This document shows positions 24,000 to 36,169 of a stretch of DNA of 64,000 nucleotides, one piece after another. A model generated the notes under the pieces. It saw nothing but the letters and a program-made list of their open reading frames with translations. It had not been told where the DNA came from and ran no database searches. Within the stretch, counting starts at the first letter, position 1; each line of letters starts with the position of its first letter. The DNA is taken from assembly GCA_021234155.1 (NCBI GenBank), contig JAJEKV010000001.1:1549927-1613926 (forward strand). Reading direction: 5' to 3'. This DNA is from Isoetes taiwanensis. Its lineage: Eukaryota; Streptophyta; Lycopodiopsida; Isoetales; Isoetaceae. Made by a program: the position numbers and the translations under genes.

Positions 24000-24952
24000 G
24001 TCATCTAACAAGATCCACCAACAAAGTGTAGTCAATTGAGCATAAGTCAGTGGGTTGATATGAAATAACATTTTGACTGTGTATCAAGATTCTAACAAGC
24101 CCTTTAAAAAAAGGGAGAAGCATTAGGCGCAAATCATAGAAGAGCCCGCATGGAAGAACAAGTTTATGTGTGGCTTTATCAAAATTGATACAATGAGTAA
24201 GAGCGTGTGCAATAAGCCGCAACCTAGGAGAATCATCCTTATCCAATAGAAGCCTCTAAATTAGAGATCGTGACCTTATTCTGCAAATGGAAATCTGTCA
24301 TGCCCAAATCTCAAACAAACATAGGTTTGATTACTTAGACCATGCAACCTTAACACAACACTTGCTTCATATCCACCCCAAATAAAGTTTCTAATGACAC
24401 CCACAATCTCCTAAAACTTTGATTGGGAAGCATGAATAGTAGAAGCCATATAGACATGTGTGATGCTTAAAACATGCTTAGCAACTGTCACCCTTTCAGA
24501 CATAGAGAGCTTAGCAGTTCCCACCAAAAAAGGTGCCTCTGCAACCCCTCTGTTATGACATCCCAAGCATCAGAAGTTGAAACATGAATAACCCACAGAA
24601 TACGGAGAAGCTTGGTTGCCTTCCCATAAGGCACCATCTTCCAAGGATAAGCAAGAATACATTCATCATCTAGAGTCCATAGTACAGAACATTTTCGCCA
24701 ACTTAGTAAAACTCAAGATGCAAGTAGAAGCTTTGCATTTTGGAGATTATCCTCTGCTATCAAAAATAAAAAGGTATCACCCTCACACTGATTACATATT
24801 TCGTTAGAGCCATTCTCTATATGTAGACCCCTAATAATATCATCCTCAGCAGCACTAAAAAACAATTGTGGAGCACAACAGAGGGCTCTCCTTGGAAAAG
24901 TATTGTAGATCTTGCAGAAATATGACCTTGCAAAACTAGTTAGATGTTGCAA
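24000..24952 (-). pseudogene. LINE reverse-transcriptase fragment, minus strand
   Basis: Minus-strand frames give ICNQCEGDTFLFLIAED (about 24780), a decayed version of the (F/Y)ADD catalytic block. Before it is FFSAAEDDIIRGLHIENGS, and downstream DSPRLRLIAHAL (about 24220), resembling the segment SPGSRLLRQALGH of the LINE at 18240. It therefore belongs to the same LINE superfamily, reversed and heavily mutated. The catalytic aspartates are replaced. Confidence 0.65.
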
Positions 24953-25479
24953 ATGAATATGATGATGTGTTGGATCCCTCCCTTACCACTCCTCACACAT
25001 TTGCATATAACTGAGTCTTAGAAAAAGACTGTAAATTTTGCATGTGGATATGAAGATTTTATCTTCAAATTTTAAAAATACTATAATTTTAGTTACAGAC
25101 TTCACTTCAATTTTTTGTTAAATGTTATATTCTCTTAAATTAGAGGTTCTCACAAAAAAACATACCAAGAAAATTCTAGTTGCAAGGAAATAGTCAATTC
25201 TCTCATTCCATAAAAGAATTAGTCATTACCCGCCTGGGGGAGGGGGGTGGGCAACATACAATTTTATGTCCCTTTTTTTTAACCTCATTTTGCCCCCTTT
25301 TTGTAAAAAATAAGCGGATCTTTAAGGAATATTCCTTTTGCTGTTTCAATGATTTGCTCTCGTTTAATATGCAAGCTTGTTAACAGCCCAATATGAGATA
25401 AATGGAATTAGCGGGGGCTGATTAATATATATGCGACTAACAAACCTGCAGAAAGAGCAATGCTGTGGAGAGACAATTA
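24953..25479. other. AT-rich spacer, no gene seen
   Basis: No exon, repeat or RNA gene is recognised. A short G-rich run lies at 25230-25250. Confidence 0.4.
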
Positions 25480-27292
25480 GAGATGGCTGCTTCATCAACC
25501 GGTGGCCAATTGGATTTTAGGAGGTGACCTCAACATGACCGACATCTGGGATCAAAAGATTGGGTTACACATGAACTTTCGAGGAAAGAGCAGGTGGCAT
25601 GGAATACCCTTCTCAATAATTGTAGATTTATCTTTCTTTTACCATCTAATACACCATACTCATGGTTAAACAAGCAGAGTGGTCCAGGGCGATTCTGCTA
25701 TCTCCTGGATAGATTCTATCTGGCAAATAAATCGGCTTTCTTTATGGATATGTGCTTTGTAGAAGGGGATCTGGCCTTCTCTGAATCAAATCTTGTGACA
25801 CAAAAGCTACAGATTGAGAACGTTCCGTATAATATCTGGCCAATAAATCGGATCCCTTTAAGGATATGTGCTTTATAAAAGGGGATCTGGCCTACTCTCA
25901 ATCAAATCATGTGATGCAAAAGCTATAGTTTGAGAATGTTCCATCTGTAGAGGTAGAGAGAAAGTCCTCTCTAGATTCAATACAGGTCTCCTTGAAAAGG
26001 ATGCATTTTATAATCCCTTCACGAATTTTATTTTGGCATAACCAAGGGAGGATGAGCTCTCTAGTATGAAAGAAAGGTTAAATATTTTGTTCTGATGAAA
26101 GAGTGGATAAAAAGATGGGGTAGAGAACGGGTTGATGAGTTCCGTAGATCTATGGTTGACCTCTACGATCAAATTCAGAAGGTTAAGCAGGATTGGGTAA
26201 CATATCCATTTAACACTATCTATTAGACACTAGAGGAAGCACTGACTGTTAGAGTTATAGCAAGGGAGGAGGAGGAAGCTCGCTGGGCAACGGTAAGATC
26301 TAAAACTAAATGGTGAAGTGGACCATCAAAGCTCTAGGTGTTTCTTCACATTGGCTGGAGCTAGGTTGGCTGAAAATAGTATTACCTCAGTTATAGATGA
26401 CTAGGATCAAGTTCTTAAAGAAGAGGTTGAAATTAAATCATTTTCCAGGAATAGTTACGAGGAAATCTTTAAGGAAGAGCCTCATTCAAATGGCTATTGT
26501 ACCCAATGTTCGTTGTGGTTGCCCTCCCTTAGTAGAGTTTCAACAATCAGTAATGATAATGATAGATCAGTGCTTCAAGAGCCAGGAAATGTAGAAGCCT
26601 GTAAGCTTTTTGTTCTCTTGCCTCTTGGGGGTTTCCACAAGAGTTTTCTGAGGGATTTTAGAATATCTTGGTTCCTTTCTTTATTGAAGCAGTTAAAGGG
26701 GTAAAATACCTTCATCTAGCCTTGGCATCCAAATTTATCTCATTGGTTTCAAATGTGAGCAGACTTGAATGGAGACCGATATCTCTCATAAAGGTTTTGT
26801 ATAAAGTAATCATGAACGTCATAGTTGTTCGTATTACGCCAATTTTGGTTCGGGTGATTGGATGTGAACATTCGACATTTCTACCAGAAGATACATTCTC
26901 CTAGAGGGGGGCTCCACAGTAGTAAATCCTCTCATAAAAAATGTGTTATGCTAAAACTTGATTTTCACAGAGCTTATGACTCACTCAGAAGTTATGCCTC
27001 ACATGGGATTTGGATTTGCCTTTATCAAATTAGTTATGGGTTTGAATAAAGTGGCTTCTGCTTCTGATTTGGTAAAATACTCAGCCATTTGGGGTCCTTT
27101 GAGCTTAGGAAGGGTATTAGACAAGGATGCCTCCTAGCTCTTTATCTACTCCTAATTATGGGAAATCTCCTAACTTGTATAATGAAGGAATTGATGGTGG
27201 CGAGGGGAGTGTTCAATGGGCTAATTCCACTGCTTTCAAGTGATAAGGTGACCATTATGCAGTATGCAGATGTGATAATGGAAGTTTCTTAA
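25480..27292 (+). pseudogene. Degenerate LINE ORF2 (endonuclease and RT remains)
   Basis: The order is that of an L1-type ORF2. An endonuclease C-terminal block comes first: GGDLNMTD-like at about 25520, and a PYSWLNKQSGPGRFCYLLDR stretch at 25655. Then come EWRPISLIKVLYKVIMN (about 26770), MLKLDFHRAYDS (about 26950), GIRQGCLLALYLLLIMG (about 27108), and QYADV in place of QYADD (about 27262). Many stops and frameshifts, plus an internal tandem duplication, make it a relic. The sequence after 27300 may be its decayed 3' part. Confidence 0.75.
25724..25949. repeat. Tandem duplication of about 113 bp inside the LINE relic
   Basis: The segment from TATCTGGCAAATAAATCGG (about 25727) to GAGAACGTTCC is repeated immediately, starting TATCTGGCCAATAAATCGG at about 25838. 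Copies differ at scattered sites, so the duplication is old but younger than the LINE insertion. Confidence 0.8.
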
Positions 27293-27299
27293 CATGTCA

Positions 27300-29556
27300 T
27301 GATACTTTGGATTCTTCTTTCTCAATATTAGGGATTGAATTAAACCATGCTAAGTGCGTTGTTACCTGGCCATTCAGTTGTAAGTTAATACAAGAATTAA
27401 TGTTTGGAACTACCAAATAGTATGGAATGCCACTGAATTTACAGAGAATTTGCAAGGACTTTGGACACCAATTGTGAAAAAGGTACGAAAAAAGGTTAAT
27501 CTATGATCTGTAGGTCCCTTTCTATCATGGGGAACGTGATAGTTGCAAATGCCATTCTCAATGGTATTCTGGTTATCATATGGTATTTGAGGCAAAACAA
27601 ATTGCATGGACAAAAATGTGCCATGACAGAAGGTGTCGTGGATTAGGATGTAAAGACCCATTGATCCAAGGAAGAGTTTTAGCAGCTCAGTTTGTTTAGA
27701 GGGCCATCCAAAAGAAAAGATTCCCAGCCTTGTTTTTTTTGCATTACTTGCTTAAGCAGGGCAAGATAAGGGAAAGATTATCAACCCCTATGGAACGAGA
27801 TCGGATGTTATTTTTACAGGTCTAACTGTGGTTTAGACACATCGCCTATAATGTGAAAAATATTAGAAGCTTGGCATGAAGTACATGACACTTTTGTGTT
27901 AGCAGAAGCTCAGTGGGAGGGAGGTAGTCTGAGTTATTATGAAATACACAAATATGGGATAGAGACGTACTCCCATTGGCATTGGTTCATCCTCATGTCT
28001 TAAATGGCGTGGAGCAGGGTTAGTACGATGGGTCATTCATGGGAAAATGATTGTTGGTTTTTCGATTGAATCTATACTTCCTTTTTAATAGCAACTCGTT
28101 CAATTGTTTTAGAAGTATGGTCTATGGATTCAAAATAGTCATTCAATTGTTTTAAGGGTATATTCTATAGTTTCAAGAATACCCATTTATACATCCATAT
28201 AAAATCCCCTTGGACCCCCTGTTATTTTGCTATATATTGAAAGGATGTGCTGATGAACATTACACAAGCATTAGCACATGTCCTATAATGCAATAAGTAA
28301 TAAGGGAACTTGGCTACTATCGATTTCTTAACTTCTATAGCCAAAATGCACAAGTTAGAAAAATTTAGAAAATTATTCTCGAAGTTCTAGTACAAGCAGT
28401 GATAATTCAGTAAACATATAAAAGATATATTTTTTATTTTGTTAATGTTATTGTTAAACATAATAATTTCAATTTTGAAATTTCTGACAACTTTGTTACC
28501 GTTAATGTCTGAAAAGGTTGATACATGGTTCAAAAGGGAACAAGATTTGATGCAATAAGTTATAGATCTTAAGGAAAGGTAATAACTATTGTGGGAGAAG
28601 TTGAGGCAAAAGAATTGCTACAAGAACCTAGTGAGAGCCGGTTGTTGCAGCAAGTGTAGATAGAGGCAATGGGGGTGGATTATATAACAGGTACTATCAT
28701 CTTTATGTTCCTAATTGCCCAACATCACTTCCATTAAGAACCACAAGAGAGTAGACCTTATTTCCAATCATCAAATATCTAAAACTGAAAAATTATAAAA
28801 ACCAATGTTGCACCTTGGGAAGCATGAAGTTTTGTTGTATCATTTTGCACATAGCATTATGCGTGTTGCATGGCATTAAACGAAGTTAGTAGACACTCAA
28901 AGCAGATACAAACATTGATGCCCGAAAAATTCCATGCTAGGGACCACCGTTGGCCCTTTTAACATATTTAGTACCTGCATTATAATTGTGCATGCCCTCC
29001 CTTGATTGCATTATGAAAATTGTCGCCGCCTAAATTCAGTTATTAATTGAAGACCATCTTGCACACAGGAGTGTTAGGAAGGAGAAATGGCCACCGCCAC
29101 TATTCACTCTTCACTGTTCATTCTCTGAAAGACAGCTTTAACTACCAGGCTCTGCAGAGTACTTCCTCAGCTGGATGATATTTCTTCAAAAGAATTGACA
29201 ATTAGGCGGTTATAAAGGTGGCATGTCCATATTATATTGAAAGTACTTCTATTGTCTCTTAGAGATATTGTTTGTCTCTCTCTAATACTTTATGCATCAA
29301 GTGGAGAATCTAGAACTTTACTTTATTGGCAAGAATCAGTTCTCCATCACTTCGTACATAATCCACAAGCTACCTAACCAGAAGACCCATAAAACAAAAT
29401 TCAAAAAGGTACACTCCGAAGTGGCGACTCAAATGATGACATACAATCTACACCTTATCAGACAACGATAGTCCTTTCTTCATCAAAGAAGCGAGTGCAA
29501 ACAATTCAAATACTCAAACATAACCACAAATTTCTAGCAACAAAATGCATACCCGT
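27300..29556. other. Region between the LINE relic and STR12, no gene seen
   Basis: Low-complexity AT-rich sequence with no recognisable exon. The 83-aa minus-strand ORF at 27410-27661 shows no family motif. Part of 27430-28050 may be further LINE remains, but I could not match a motif with confidence. Confidence 0.4.
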
Positions 29557-32500
29557 TCAGTAAGTTGGAACAGACTGGTCAACTTGTATAGCATATGCAT
29601 GAATTCCTCCAACAATGTTATAAACACGCTTGAAACCCTATCAATAGACATGATCAAGTTAATAATTCATTAAATTACTGACTGCAACATCTGGGGCATT
29701 ACAAAATACAAGCGTTGAATGTAAGTAAACAACGTTTTTCACGAGGCTGAAAGAAAGGCAGCAAAGTGAGTAGTGTGCTTCGTTATCTATGAAATTATTA
29801 GATTAACAAACGAGTGTAAAGGTAAGCCATAGATTATATAAATGCCACCTGAGATTTCAGCCATTGAGCTGCTTGTAAAGATCTAACTCCATGATGACAC
29901 TGCATATAATACAGACGCATAAGACAACACATCCATATACAACGATATAGAAGTATTGATGACCACAACACAAACAATTGCCTTTGTGTTTATTATGCAG
30001 ATGCGTAACATGAGAAAATCACATTATCTGACAGTAGAAGATAAAGGGACAGAGAAAGGTGGTGTTAAGACTAGATAGCTTTAGCTACATGCAAATGGCA
30101 CCTGCAACTTCCAAGGTGTTATACATATCTTTAAACAAATGAAAACCAAACTAAAGGTTATTGGATCAATTGTTGGAGGAAGTACCCTCATAAATTAAAG
30201 CCAAAGTAAGCTAAATCTCAAGCTTCCTGCTTGGAGAAAAATGAGGCAGAGTACTGGTGATCTCTATCATCTACTTGAGATATCTAATGTGAACTCTTAG
30301 GTTAGCAAAATGGATTCATGATACTTACTAATACGTATGTTTCCTTTGCTGGATCAAGTGTCTCTGTTATATTTGGTGCCCACTGACCAAACTGACTCAA
30401 AGGATATGGTTGGAAACCCTGAATGGCCGCCCTAGATCTGAAATGAAAAGCATCAAATACTGTACACATGACATGACCACATGACAAGATGTTTATATAA
30501 AATGGTTATGTGGAAGGCGCATGGGTGCTGAAAAAAAGCACAAGTTCTTGGCAAAGGCAGAGGGAACAGCTGCAGTCCTAATATTGTACAACCACTATCT
30601 GCTGCAATGACATCTAGCACAAACATTCAAATTACATAGCTACAGTATAAGAACACAGTATGCATAACACATAGGCAAGTAAGGAACATATTAAAGCAAA
30701 TTCACTTACATTTCGTCAGGCTCACGAACATCCATAAGCTGTGATTGGGAAAGAAAATTTGCATCTTGTAACCGCCGAAATAGCTCTTCTGGTTGAATAT
30801 CACCAAGAACACTTTCTCTAGAATCCGCGCATTTAGTGCAAATTAATTACGTAATTTTCATCCGCAACAACTGAACTAAAGTAGTCAACTAGGAAGAGGA
30901 TAAAATGAATAACTTTGTTTGCAGATATAACTGCAAGTAGCACTAGAAAGAGAAAAGGACACAAAGTTTCGCTCAAAAAATGCACTTATGATGGCAATGG
31001 TTCATTTGCAGAACCAACATTCTTGTTCCACATAATTTCCGATCCAAGTTCACTGAATCTTAATTTTAACTAAGCATTATTGTGTTGGATGATGAAAGCT
31101 TTTGTGATTACACTCAATGAACATACAAAAGAAGCCATCAAATTCAGTGCAAGCTATATGATGAATATCACTGCAAGATGTACATATCATACTCCATTTC
31201 CTGATATTTTGAAGCTCTGAAATTGCTTAGCCATCTTTTTGCTAAAATCCACTCAAGAAGGAAAACATTTGATCTATTGGACACATTCCCATCTCTCAAG
31301 AAGGAAAAATGTTTGTTGTACCTTTCTGATAAGACCTGCAACAGATGCCATCCAAACTTCGTTTTAATGCGCACTACTTTGTTCAAAGGTGCAGTAAATG
31401 CTGCTTCTTCAAATTCTGGAACCTACAGATGGTGAAACTGGAATCAACAGGATAAATTCAGGTGTATTGCCAGAAAGTTCTTGATATGTAATTCATGTAA
31501 CACAGTAGCATCTGTTCCATTTAATCTCATCTATTAAATATAACTCCCTCCTTTACATTGGCACCAGTGCTCAATAGGTTAAAGGCCTCAATTATAAAAG
31601 TCATAACTTTAAGAACTTCTTAAAAGCCAGAAATTGCTTTTGGAGACCAGTGTCTGCATATAAATATATAGAATACTAGTCCAGCGATTATCTCCAAATA
31701 GACAATCATTGAGCATTGCATTTTAGAAATAAATAAGGTTTAAATCCTCAATCTTTGCATGAATGACTTGCTGGATTCTGATCATTCCTGTGTTCCATAC
31801 CTTACAAAAATAAAAAGGTTCTCTGATTTGAAATAATGGAAAAAGGTTCTTTGATAAACAATGGAATCAACCCCATGCTTTTGGTCCTTATCTCTTCCTT
31901 CTCAATTGCCAAAGATACAGAGCAATGGATCCAAGGTAGTACTTATCTTATTTTGAAACTCAAGGACTTGCCTCCTGCTACTTAATTTATCCCTTCTGGT
32001 GTCAAAATGTGTGAATGATTTCTTGGAAATAAAAAAGAGAAGAAACGAGCCTTGTTCATTATTTGGAGACAGTACATGTGGAATATGTCATTATATTACG
32101 CATCCTCATTGTCTCTATGCTCATGGTTTTGAGAGGGAAAAAGGGAAAGCAATAGGAGTTAAGTAGCACTAAGATTAACTTACCGTTTTCCCTTTAGCAA
32201 TCCAACCAAGCATCCCTCCATCACTTTTTGATGAGCAGATTGAGTATTCTGTTGCCAAGTCACTTAAATCTGCATTTTCTGTACACCATATGCCAGAAAA
32301 TTGAAAGATGTGGATCCAAAAGTACAAAAGGTAGTTGCATAAATTCGTAAGCATACTTCTCCAAACATAATGTAAGATGCAAGAAAATCAAATAAAAATA
32401 AGAAATTATGAATTGTTATCATATTATCTCAATCAACTAATGGGTGTTCACTAATTGAAAGAAGGACAAGAGTATTGGAACTTAAACTTTAAATAGATCA

Positions 32501-32956
32501 CGTGCTCAGACAATATTTAATCCAACTGTGCAGTTTCTTCATTTGCAAAGGAAATACAAAAGAACCATCATACATCAAGTACCTTCATTGATCTTTCTTT
32601 CTAAATCAAGAGCTAAATCCAATTGATCTTCTTTGAGAAGCAAATGTTGAACCATAACTTCACGATTTGAAGACTGGGAAACCTCTGTGCTGGCACTAGC
32701 ATGAATCCTGATTGAACCTGAGGCAACCATTAAATTTAAATAATCAATCAGAAATAGAAAAACCTACATACTGAAAACTACCTTCGCAGAACTCGCGCCT
32801 CCCATGAGACGAGGACTTGACAGAATTAAAGGGATTGTAATGGATGTGCGATTTACATAAAGGCAAGGCCAATCTAAAAGCTGGTGCAAGTAGGGTAGCT
32901 GTGATAAGGGGCCTACGGTGAAGACCCACCATAGCGCGGCCAGCCATTATGCTCAT
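29557..32956 (-). CDS. STR12: Rhodanese-like/PpiC domain protein, chloroplastic (STR12-type), intact, 8 exons
   Basis: Exons on the minus strand: 32782-32956, 32583-32717, 32184-32278, 31322-31422, 30710-30817, 30329-30437, 29849-29899 and 29557-29637. All introns are GT..AG and the phases join without error. The sum is 855 nt, 284 aa plus stop, close to the roughly 300 aa of Arabidopsis STR12 (At5g19370). Residues 1 to about 65 are rich in Arg, Ser and Ala with no acidic run, fitting a plastid transit peptide. A parvulin/PpiC domain follows (VQHLLLKED, YSICSSKSDGGMLGW, VPEFEEAAF, LLQVLSER; about 78-169). The rhodanese domain (about 176-284) carries the CHHGVRS active-site loop with Cys242, and ends YNIVGGIHAYA...PTY. 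The family is presumed to link prolyl-isomerase-like binding with sulfur transfer in plastids; the substrate is not established. It looks functional. Confidence 0.93.
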
Positions 32957-34361
32957 AGCTGCATTGCCAAGAGATCAGACATGAACCATATACTAGATAA
33001 GACACAATAAAAATGCATGGCAAGAAAAATGCATTTCCATCGAATAATAATCACATTTGGAAAATTTTCTGTTTGGAGACCCTTTCAATTTCCCACGGAA
33101 AACTTTCTTAAAACCCCATGCAAATTCTTCTTATTTTTCCAAGGAAACCTTTCTGAATTTCTTGCTTTAAAAAATAAGAAGGCTTCCACAGAAAAAAGGA
33201 AGGGTTTTTGCAATATTATTTTATATTTGGACTATCCTTATGTGTTAGCCTTTATAAATCCCGCTTATCAAGATGGACATCGTCCATTAAGGTGGCGCGT
33301 CCATCAAGTAGTTGCACGTCACCCTAGAATTCAAAATTCAAAATTTTGAATTTATATGGAAATCCTTCCTATTTTTTAATGGCATTAGAAAATGGGAAGA
33401 GTTTCCACACATGGTGGAAAATAGGAAGTGTTTTTACTTATTCTTGAGCCATACCCTACATCTTTGAATCGTTTTTCCTCTCTTGCGCTTCCACCCCATG
33501 CTTGCATTCACCCAATGGATCTGGAGTTTGACATGTTTCAGGGATGTGAGGAGGATGCTTCCATAGATTCATCTCTGATTCGGATGAAACTGTAAGTGAT
33601 TTTGCTTTTGAAAATATTGACAATGCTGCAAGTTTTGAGGATCTACATTGATGAAGATGGTGTAAAACCAAATGTGGATTATCATGACTTCGTGGAAGAG
33701 GAAGATGCACGTCGCTAGCTAGGGTTCTTTATTCATGGATTCTCGCACTTTCATCTATCCAGGTAATTTAATGGTGTTTTTTCATTCAAGTGGATAAGCT
33801 TCAAGAACATGGAAAATGAGGCTAGAAGCTGCTACCAAACATCAAACTCCTCTACCTCTAGCCAGGACTTTTTTTAGCTAGGGCTAGAACTATTTTCTGA
33901 ATGTCATCCATCTGCAGGTTTGGCAGATCCGAACCCTTTTTAGTATCAGGGTTGGTGGATTGGGGGGAATTATTGCAACTCTATCCCACCGTGATTTACA
34001 GCCGAAACTTTTGTATCTTCCCTTGTCTTTAAAAACTCGGTCTCCCTCGCTCACGCTTTTTTTTAGCGCCATTCGCATCTTCTCCATGCTCTGCACCCAG
34101 TTATTCTTCACAAGCTCTGTGATCATTTGATATTTTCTTAACCTTTTTTTTTTTGTTTGCCATCAGATGGCAATTAGTTCAATCACAATTGAAAACGATT
34201 GGGGATGCTTCAACATTTTCATTGGTAGCTTCATTACTCCCAAGCCTTATGTATAGGGTGATTTCCGGGTCAAACAAAGTAGGAGGAATGATGTTTCTGT
34301 GCATTGGAGGGCCATAGTGGTCAGCTTTGAGTGTAAAAAGGAATCTGTGTTCTAGTTAAAA
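32957..34361. other. STR12 upstream region and unassigned sequence
   Basis: The promoter of STR12 should lie just right of 32956, but no clear TATA box was fixed. Around 33330-33350 is a short palindrome, AATTCAAAATTTTGAATT. From 33450 to 33720 the plus strand has short open stretches (MDLEFDMFQGCEEDAS at 33514; DYHDFVEEEDAR near 33680) that look like pieces of a captured or decayed coding sequence. I do not recognise it. Confidence 0.35.
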
Positions 34362-34826
34362 ATGTATACACACCATCTAATATGGCAAAAGAGAAGATCA
34401 AATCTCACCAAATGTTTTCTAAGTTGCAAGCTAATTGTGGATAAATTTATTGTCTTTCCTTTCTTTACTGTAATTTTTAGTAATTTGATTGATATTTATT
34501 TGTTCTTAGGGCTTTGTATTTTCGATGTGCAGGACCTGGAGCCATTGAGCTCTACAACGAGCGTGTTTCATTCTTTACACTATGATATTGGTTCTTTACT
34601 CTTTGAAGGTCAGACACCTTGGCATTATGAATACTATTCTCGAAAGAGGAAGATAGTGAACTATCTCAGCGAACTCTATAATACAACACTTTTTTTGGCA
34701 AAAACGACGCTAACTCAAGAAATATTGACTGTGGTGAGAAAAAAGGGTGGAGTATGTGGGTATGCTAAGGTGAATGTAGATATAAACATGTTCATTGCAT
34801 TATTTTATGTGGGTATGCTAAGGTGA
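34362..34826 (+). CDS. Unrecognised ORF, 154 codons, doubtful
   Basis: One open frame with no domain I know. Its 3' end runs into the tandem duplication at 34753 and part of its C-terminus comes from the duplicated unit. An acceptor-like TGCAG before 34533 hints that the middle part could be an exon of a larger decayed gene, but no partner exon is visible. It may be a chance frame. Confidence 0.2.
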   Translation: MYTHHLIWQKRRSNLTKCFLSCKLIVDKFIVFPFFTVIFSNLIDIYLFLGLCIFDVQDLEPLSSTTSVFHSLHYDIGSLLFEGQTPWHYEYYSRKRKIVNYLSELYNTTLFLAKTTLTQEILTVVRKKGGVCGYAKVNVDINMFIALFYVGMLR

Positions 34827-34858
34827 ATGTAGATATAAACATGTTCATTGCATTATTT
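34753..34858. repeat. Perfect 53-bp tandem duplication
   Basis: Units 34753-34805 and 34806-34858 are identical over 53 bases, each starting TATGTGGGTATGCTAAGG and ending GCATTATTT. Exact identity implies a very recent duplication or an assembly artefact. Confidence 0.9.
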
Positions 34859-34900
34859 AAGGATGTTGAGGTTGTGAAGAAGACATCCAAGCTGTGATGT

Positions 34901-35025
34901 GGAACGGGAAGGGGGAGGGCATTCTTGCCAGCCCCCTGACCTTTGGAATCCGGGAGCACCGTTGAGGCGCGACCATATTCTGCAGGTCAGGGGGCTGGCA
35001 AGAATGCCTGGCCCCTTCCTGTTCC
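34901..35025. ncRNA. Long-stem hairpin, possible microRNA precursor or foldback element
   Basis: Arm 34901-34942 pairs with 34984-35025. Of 42 positions, 38 are Watson-Crick, 2 are G-U and 2 are mismatches. The loop is 41 nt. The size and near-perfect stem fit a plant pri-miRNA or a short foldback transposon. The flanks continue partial pairing (GATGT with GACATC). The arm contains ATTCTTGCCAGCCCCC; I do not recognise a known mature miRNA. The loop, read on the minus strand, weakly resembles the core of the foldback repeats at 2520 and 10240. Expression cannot be judged from sequence. Confidence 0.5.
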
Positions 35026-35671
35026 ATGACATCAAGGCAAAATTTAACTGGATTCTACAGGTTTTCCATAGTTTTGCCATTCTTGATTATTGCAAAAACT
35101 GCCGGAAGGCAGACTCAAATGCCTTGACATATACAGTAAGTGCTTTTGAGATATTTTTGAACAAGATTTTGTGTAAAGGTTGGTCCAATAGATTGCATGT
35201 GTCTGCAAGAATGTCGAATGCAGAATAAATAAGAGCACACAAATTAGGTACTCCATTCAAAAATAAACTCTCTACATCACTTTCAAGTACAGAAGATGGG
35301 GCAGGTTAAGGAAGAAACTAAGTTGACTTGGGTAACGGTGGAATAAGATGATGTTGATGGGACACATTTTGAGGTCATAGATATCATCATCATGAAGGAT
35401 GGTCAGCATACAAGACCTGTGAGAGTTGATGATGGTCATGGGAAGCCCAGTGCTAGTGGAACAGCTTAGAAGAGGCCTTCCTATCGTAAGTTCTCAAGGG
35501 CAAACTTAGATGGGTTTGATCCAACAAAGGTGGATATATGAGGGGCCGCCAATATCTTGAAGGGGCTTCGTGAGCGACCATTCTTATGGACGGTATGTGG
35601 AGGTCGACACCCGGCGAGAGAAGGGCAAAGTACCTGAGTCTTCGGATAAGGAAGAAGACGAATACATCTGA

Positions 35672-36106
35672 GAGGATGACTTTGTCCGGTGGAAGCAATT
35701 GGCAGAGCAGATGCCGCCATACCGAGATCAGGGAGCACGGCTGACGGGATTGGATGCCCTTCCGGTTATCTATCACCAAGGGCAGGAGTACCTCCTACTG
35801 GAGGATATCATGTGGACATACCATGTAGTGGCTGGCCTAAAGGGCCGAATGAAAGCACAAGTGCTTTATGAGCTGGCGGAGTATTGCATGGATGACTTCA
35901 TCGACTTTATGCCAGATGAGCTCCTTACAGAGGTACAGCAACTGCTCCAATTCCATCAAGAAACCATCGAGCCGGCTGATACCCTCCTTCGGCTAAGGGA
36001 TCTCGTGCTTCAAGATCCTCCCTCTCAACCTCCTCCGGTAGCCTTTACGGCCATAGGGCCTCATGTCCCAAACATCAATATGGTTGATGTTCCTTCCGAA
36101 TCATGA
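35672..36106 (+). CDS. Accessory retrotransposon ORF A (GQE/DDFID protein)
   Basis: The frame is open from just after a TGA at 35669-35671, with the first ATG at 35711. The same frame before that stop encodes an acidic stretch (PESSDKEEDEY). The protein contains LPVIYHQGQEYLLLEDI followed about 30 residues later by MDDFIDFMPDELLTEV. The counterpart in the minus-strand element (46594-47022) has acidic residues, PVIIEGQECLMLHDI and LDDFIDWEMQDF in the same order, so the protein has been maintained in two families. It is not gag, protease, RT, RNase H or integrase. The function is unknown. Confidence 0.6.
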   Translation, partial: EDDFVRWKQLAEQMPPYRDQGARLTGLDALPVIYHQGQEYLLLEDIMWTYHVVAGLKGRMKAQVLYELAEYCMDDFIDFMPDELLTEVQQLLQFHQETIEPADTLLRLRDLVLQDPPSQPPPVAFTAIGPHVPNINMVDVPSES

Positions 36107-36169
36107 AGAAGGGAAGACCTTTACCATAACCTCAGTCATCTAAGGGAGGAGAAGCAAGAGCTAAAGGAG

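Noticed and set aside
34984-35025. miR160 precursor
   Set aside because: Only the first eight bases of the 3' arm segment resemble miR160; the rest and the arm position do not.
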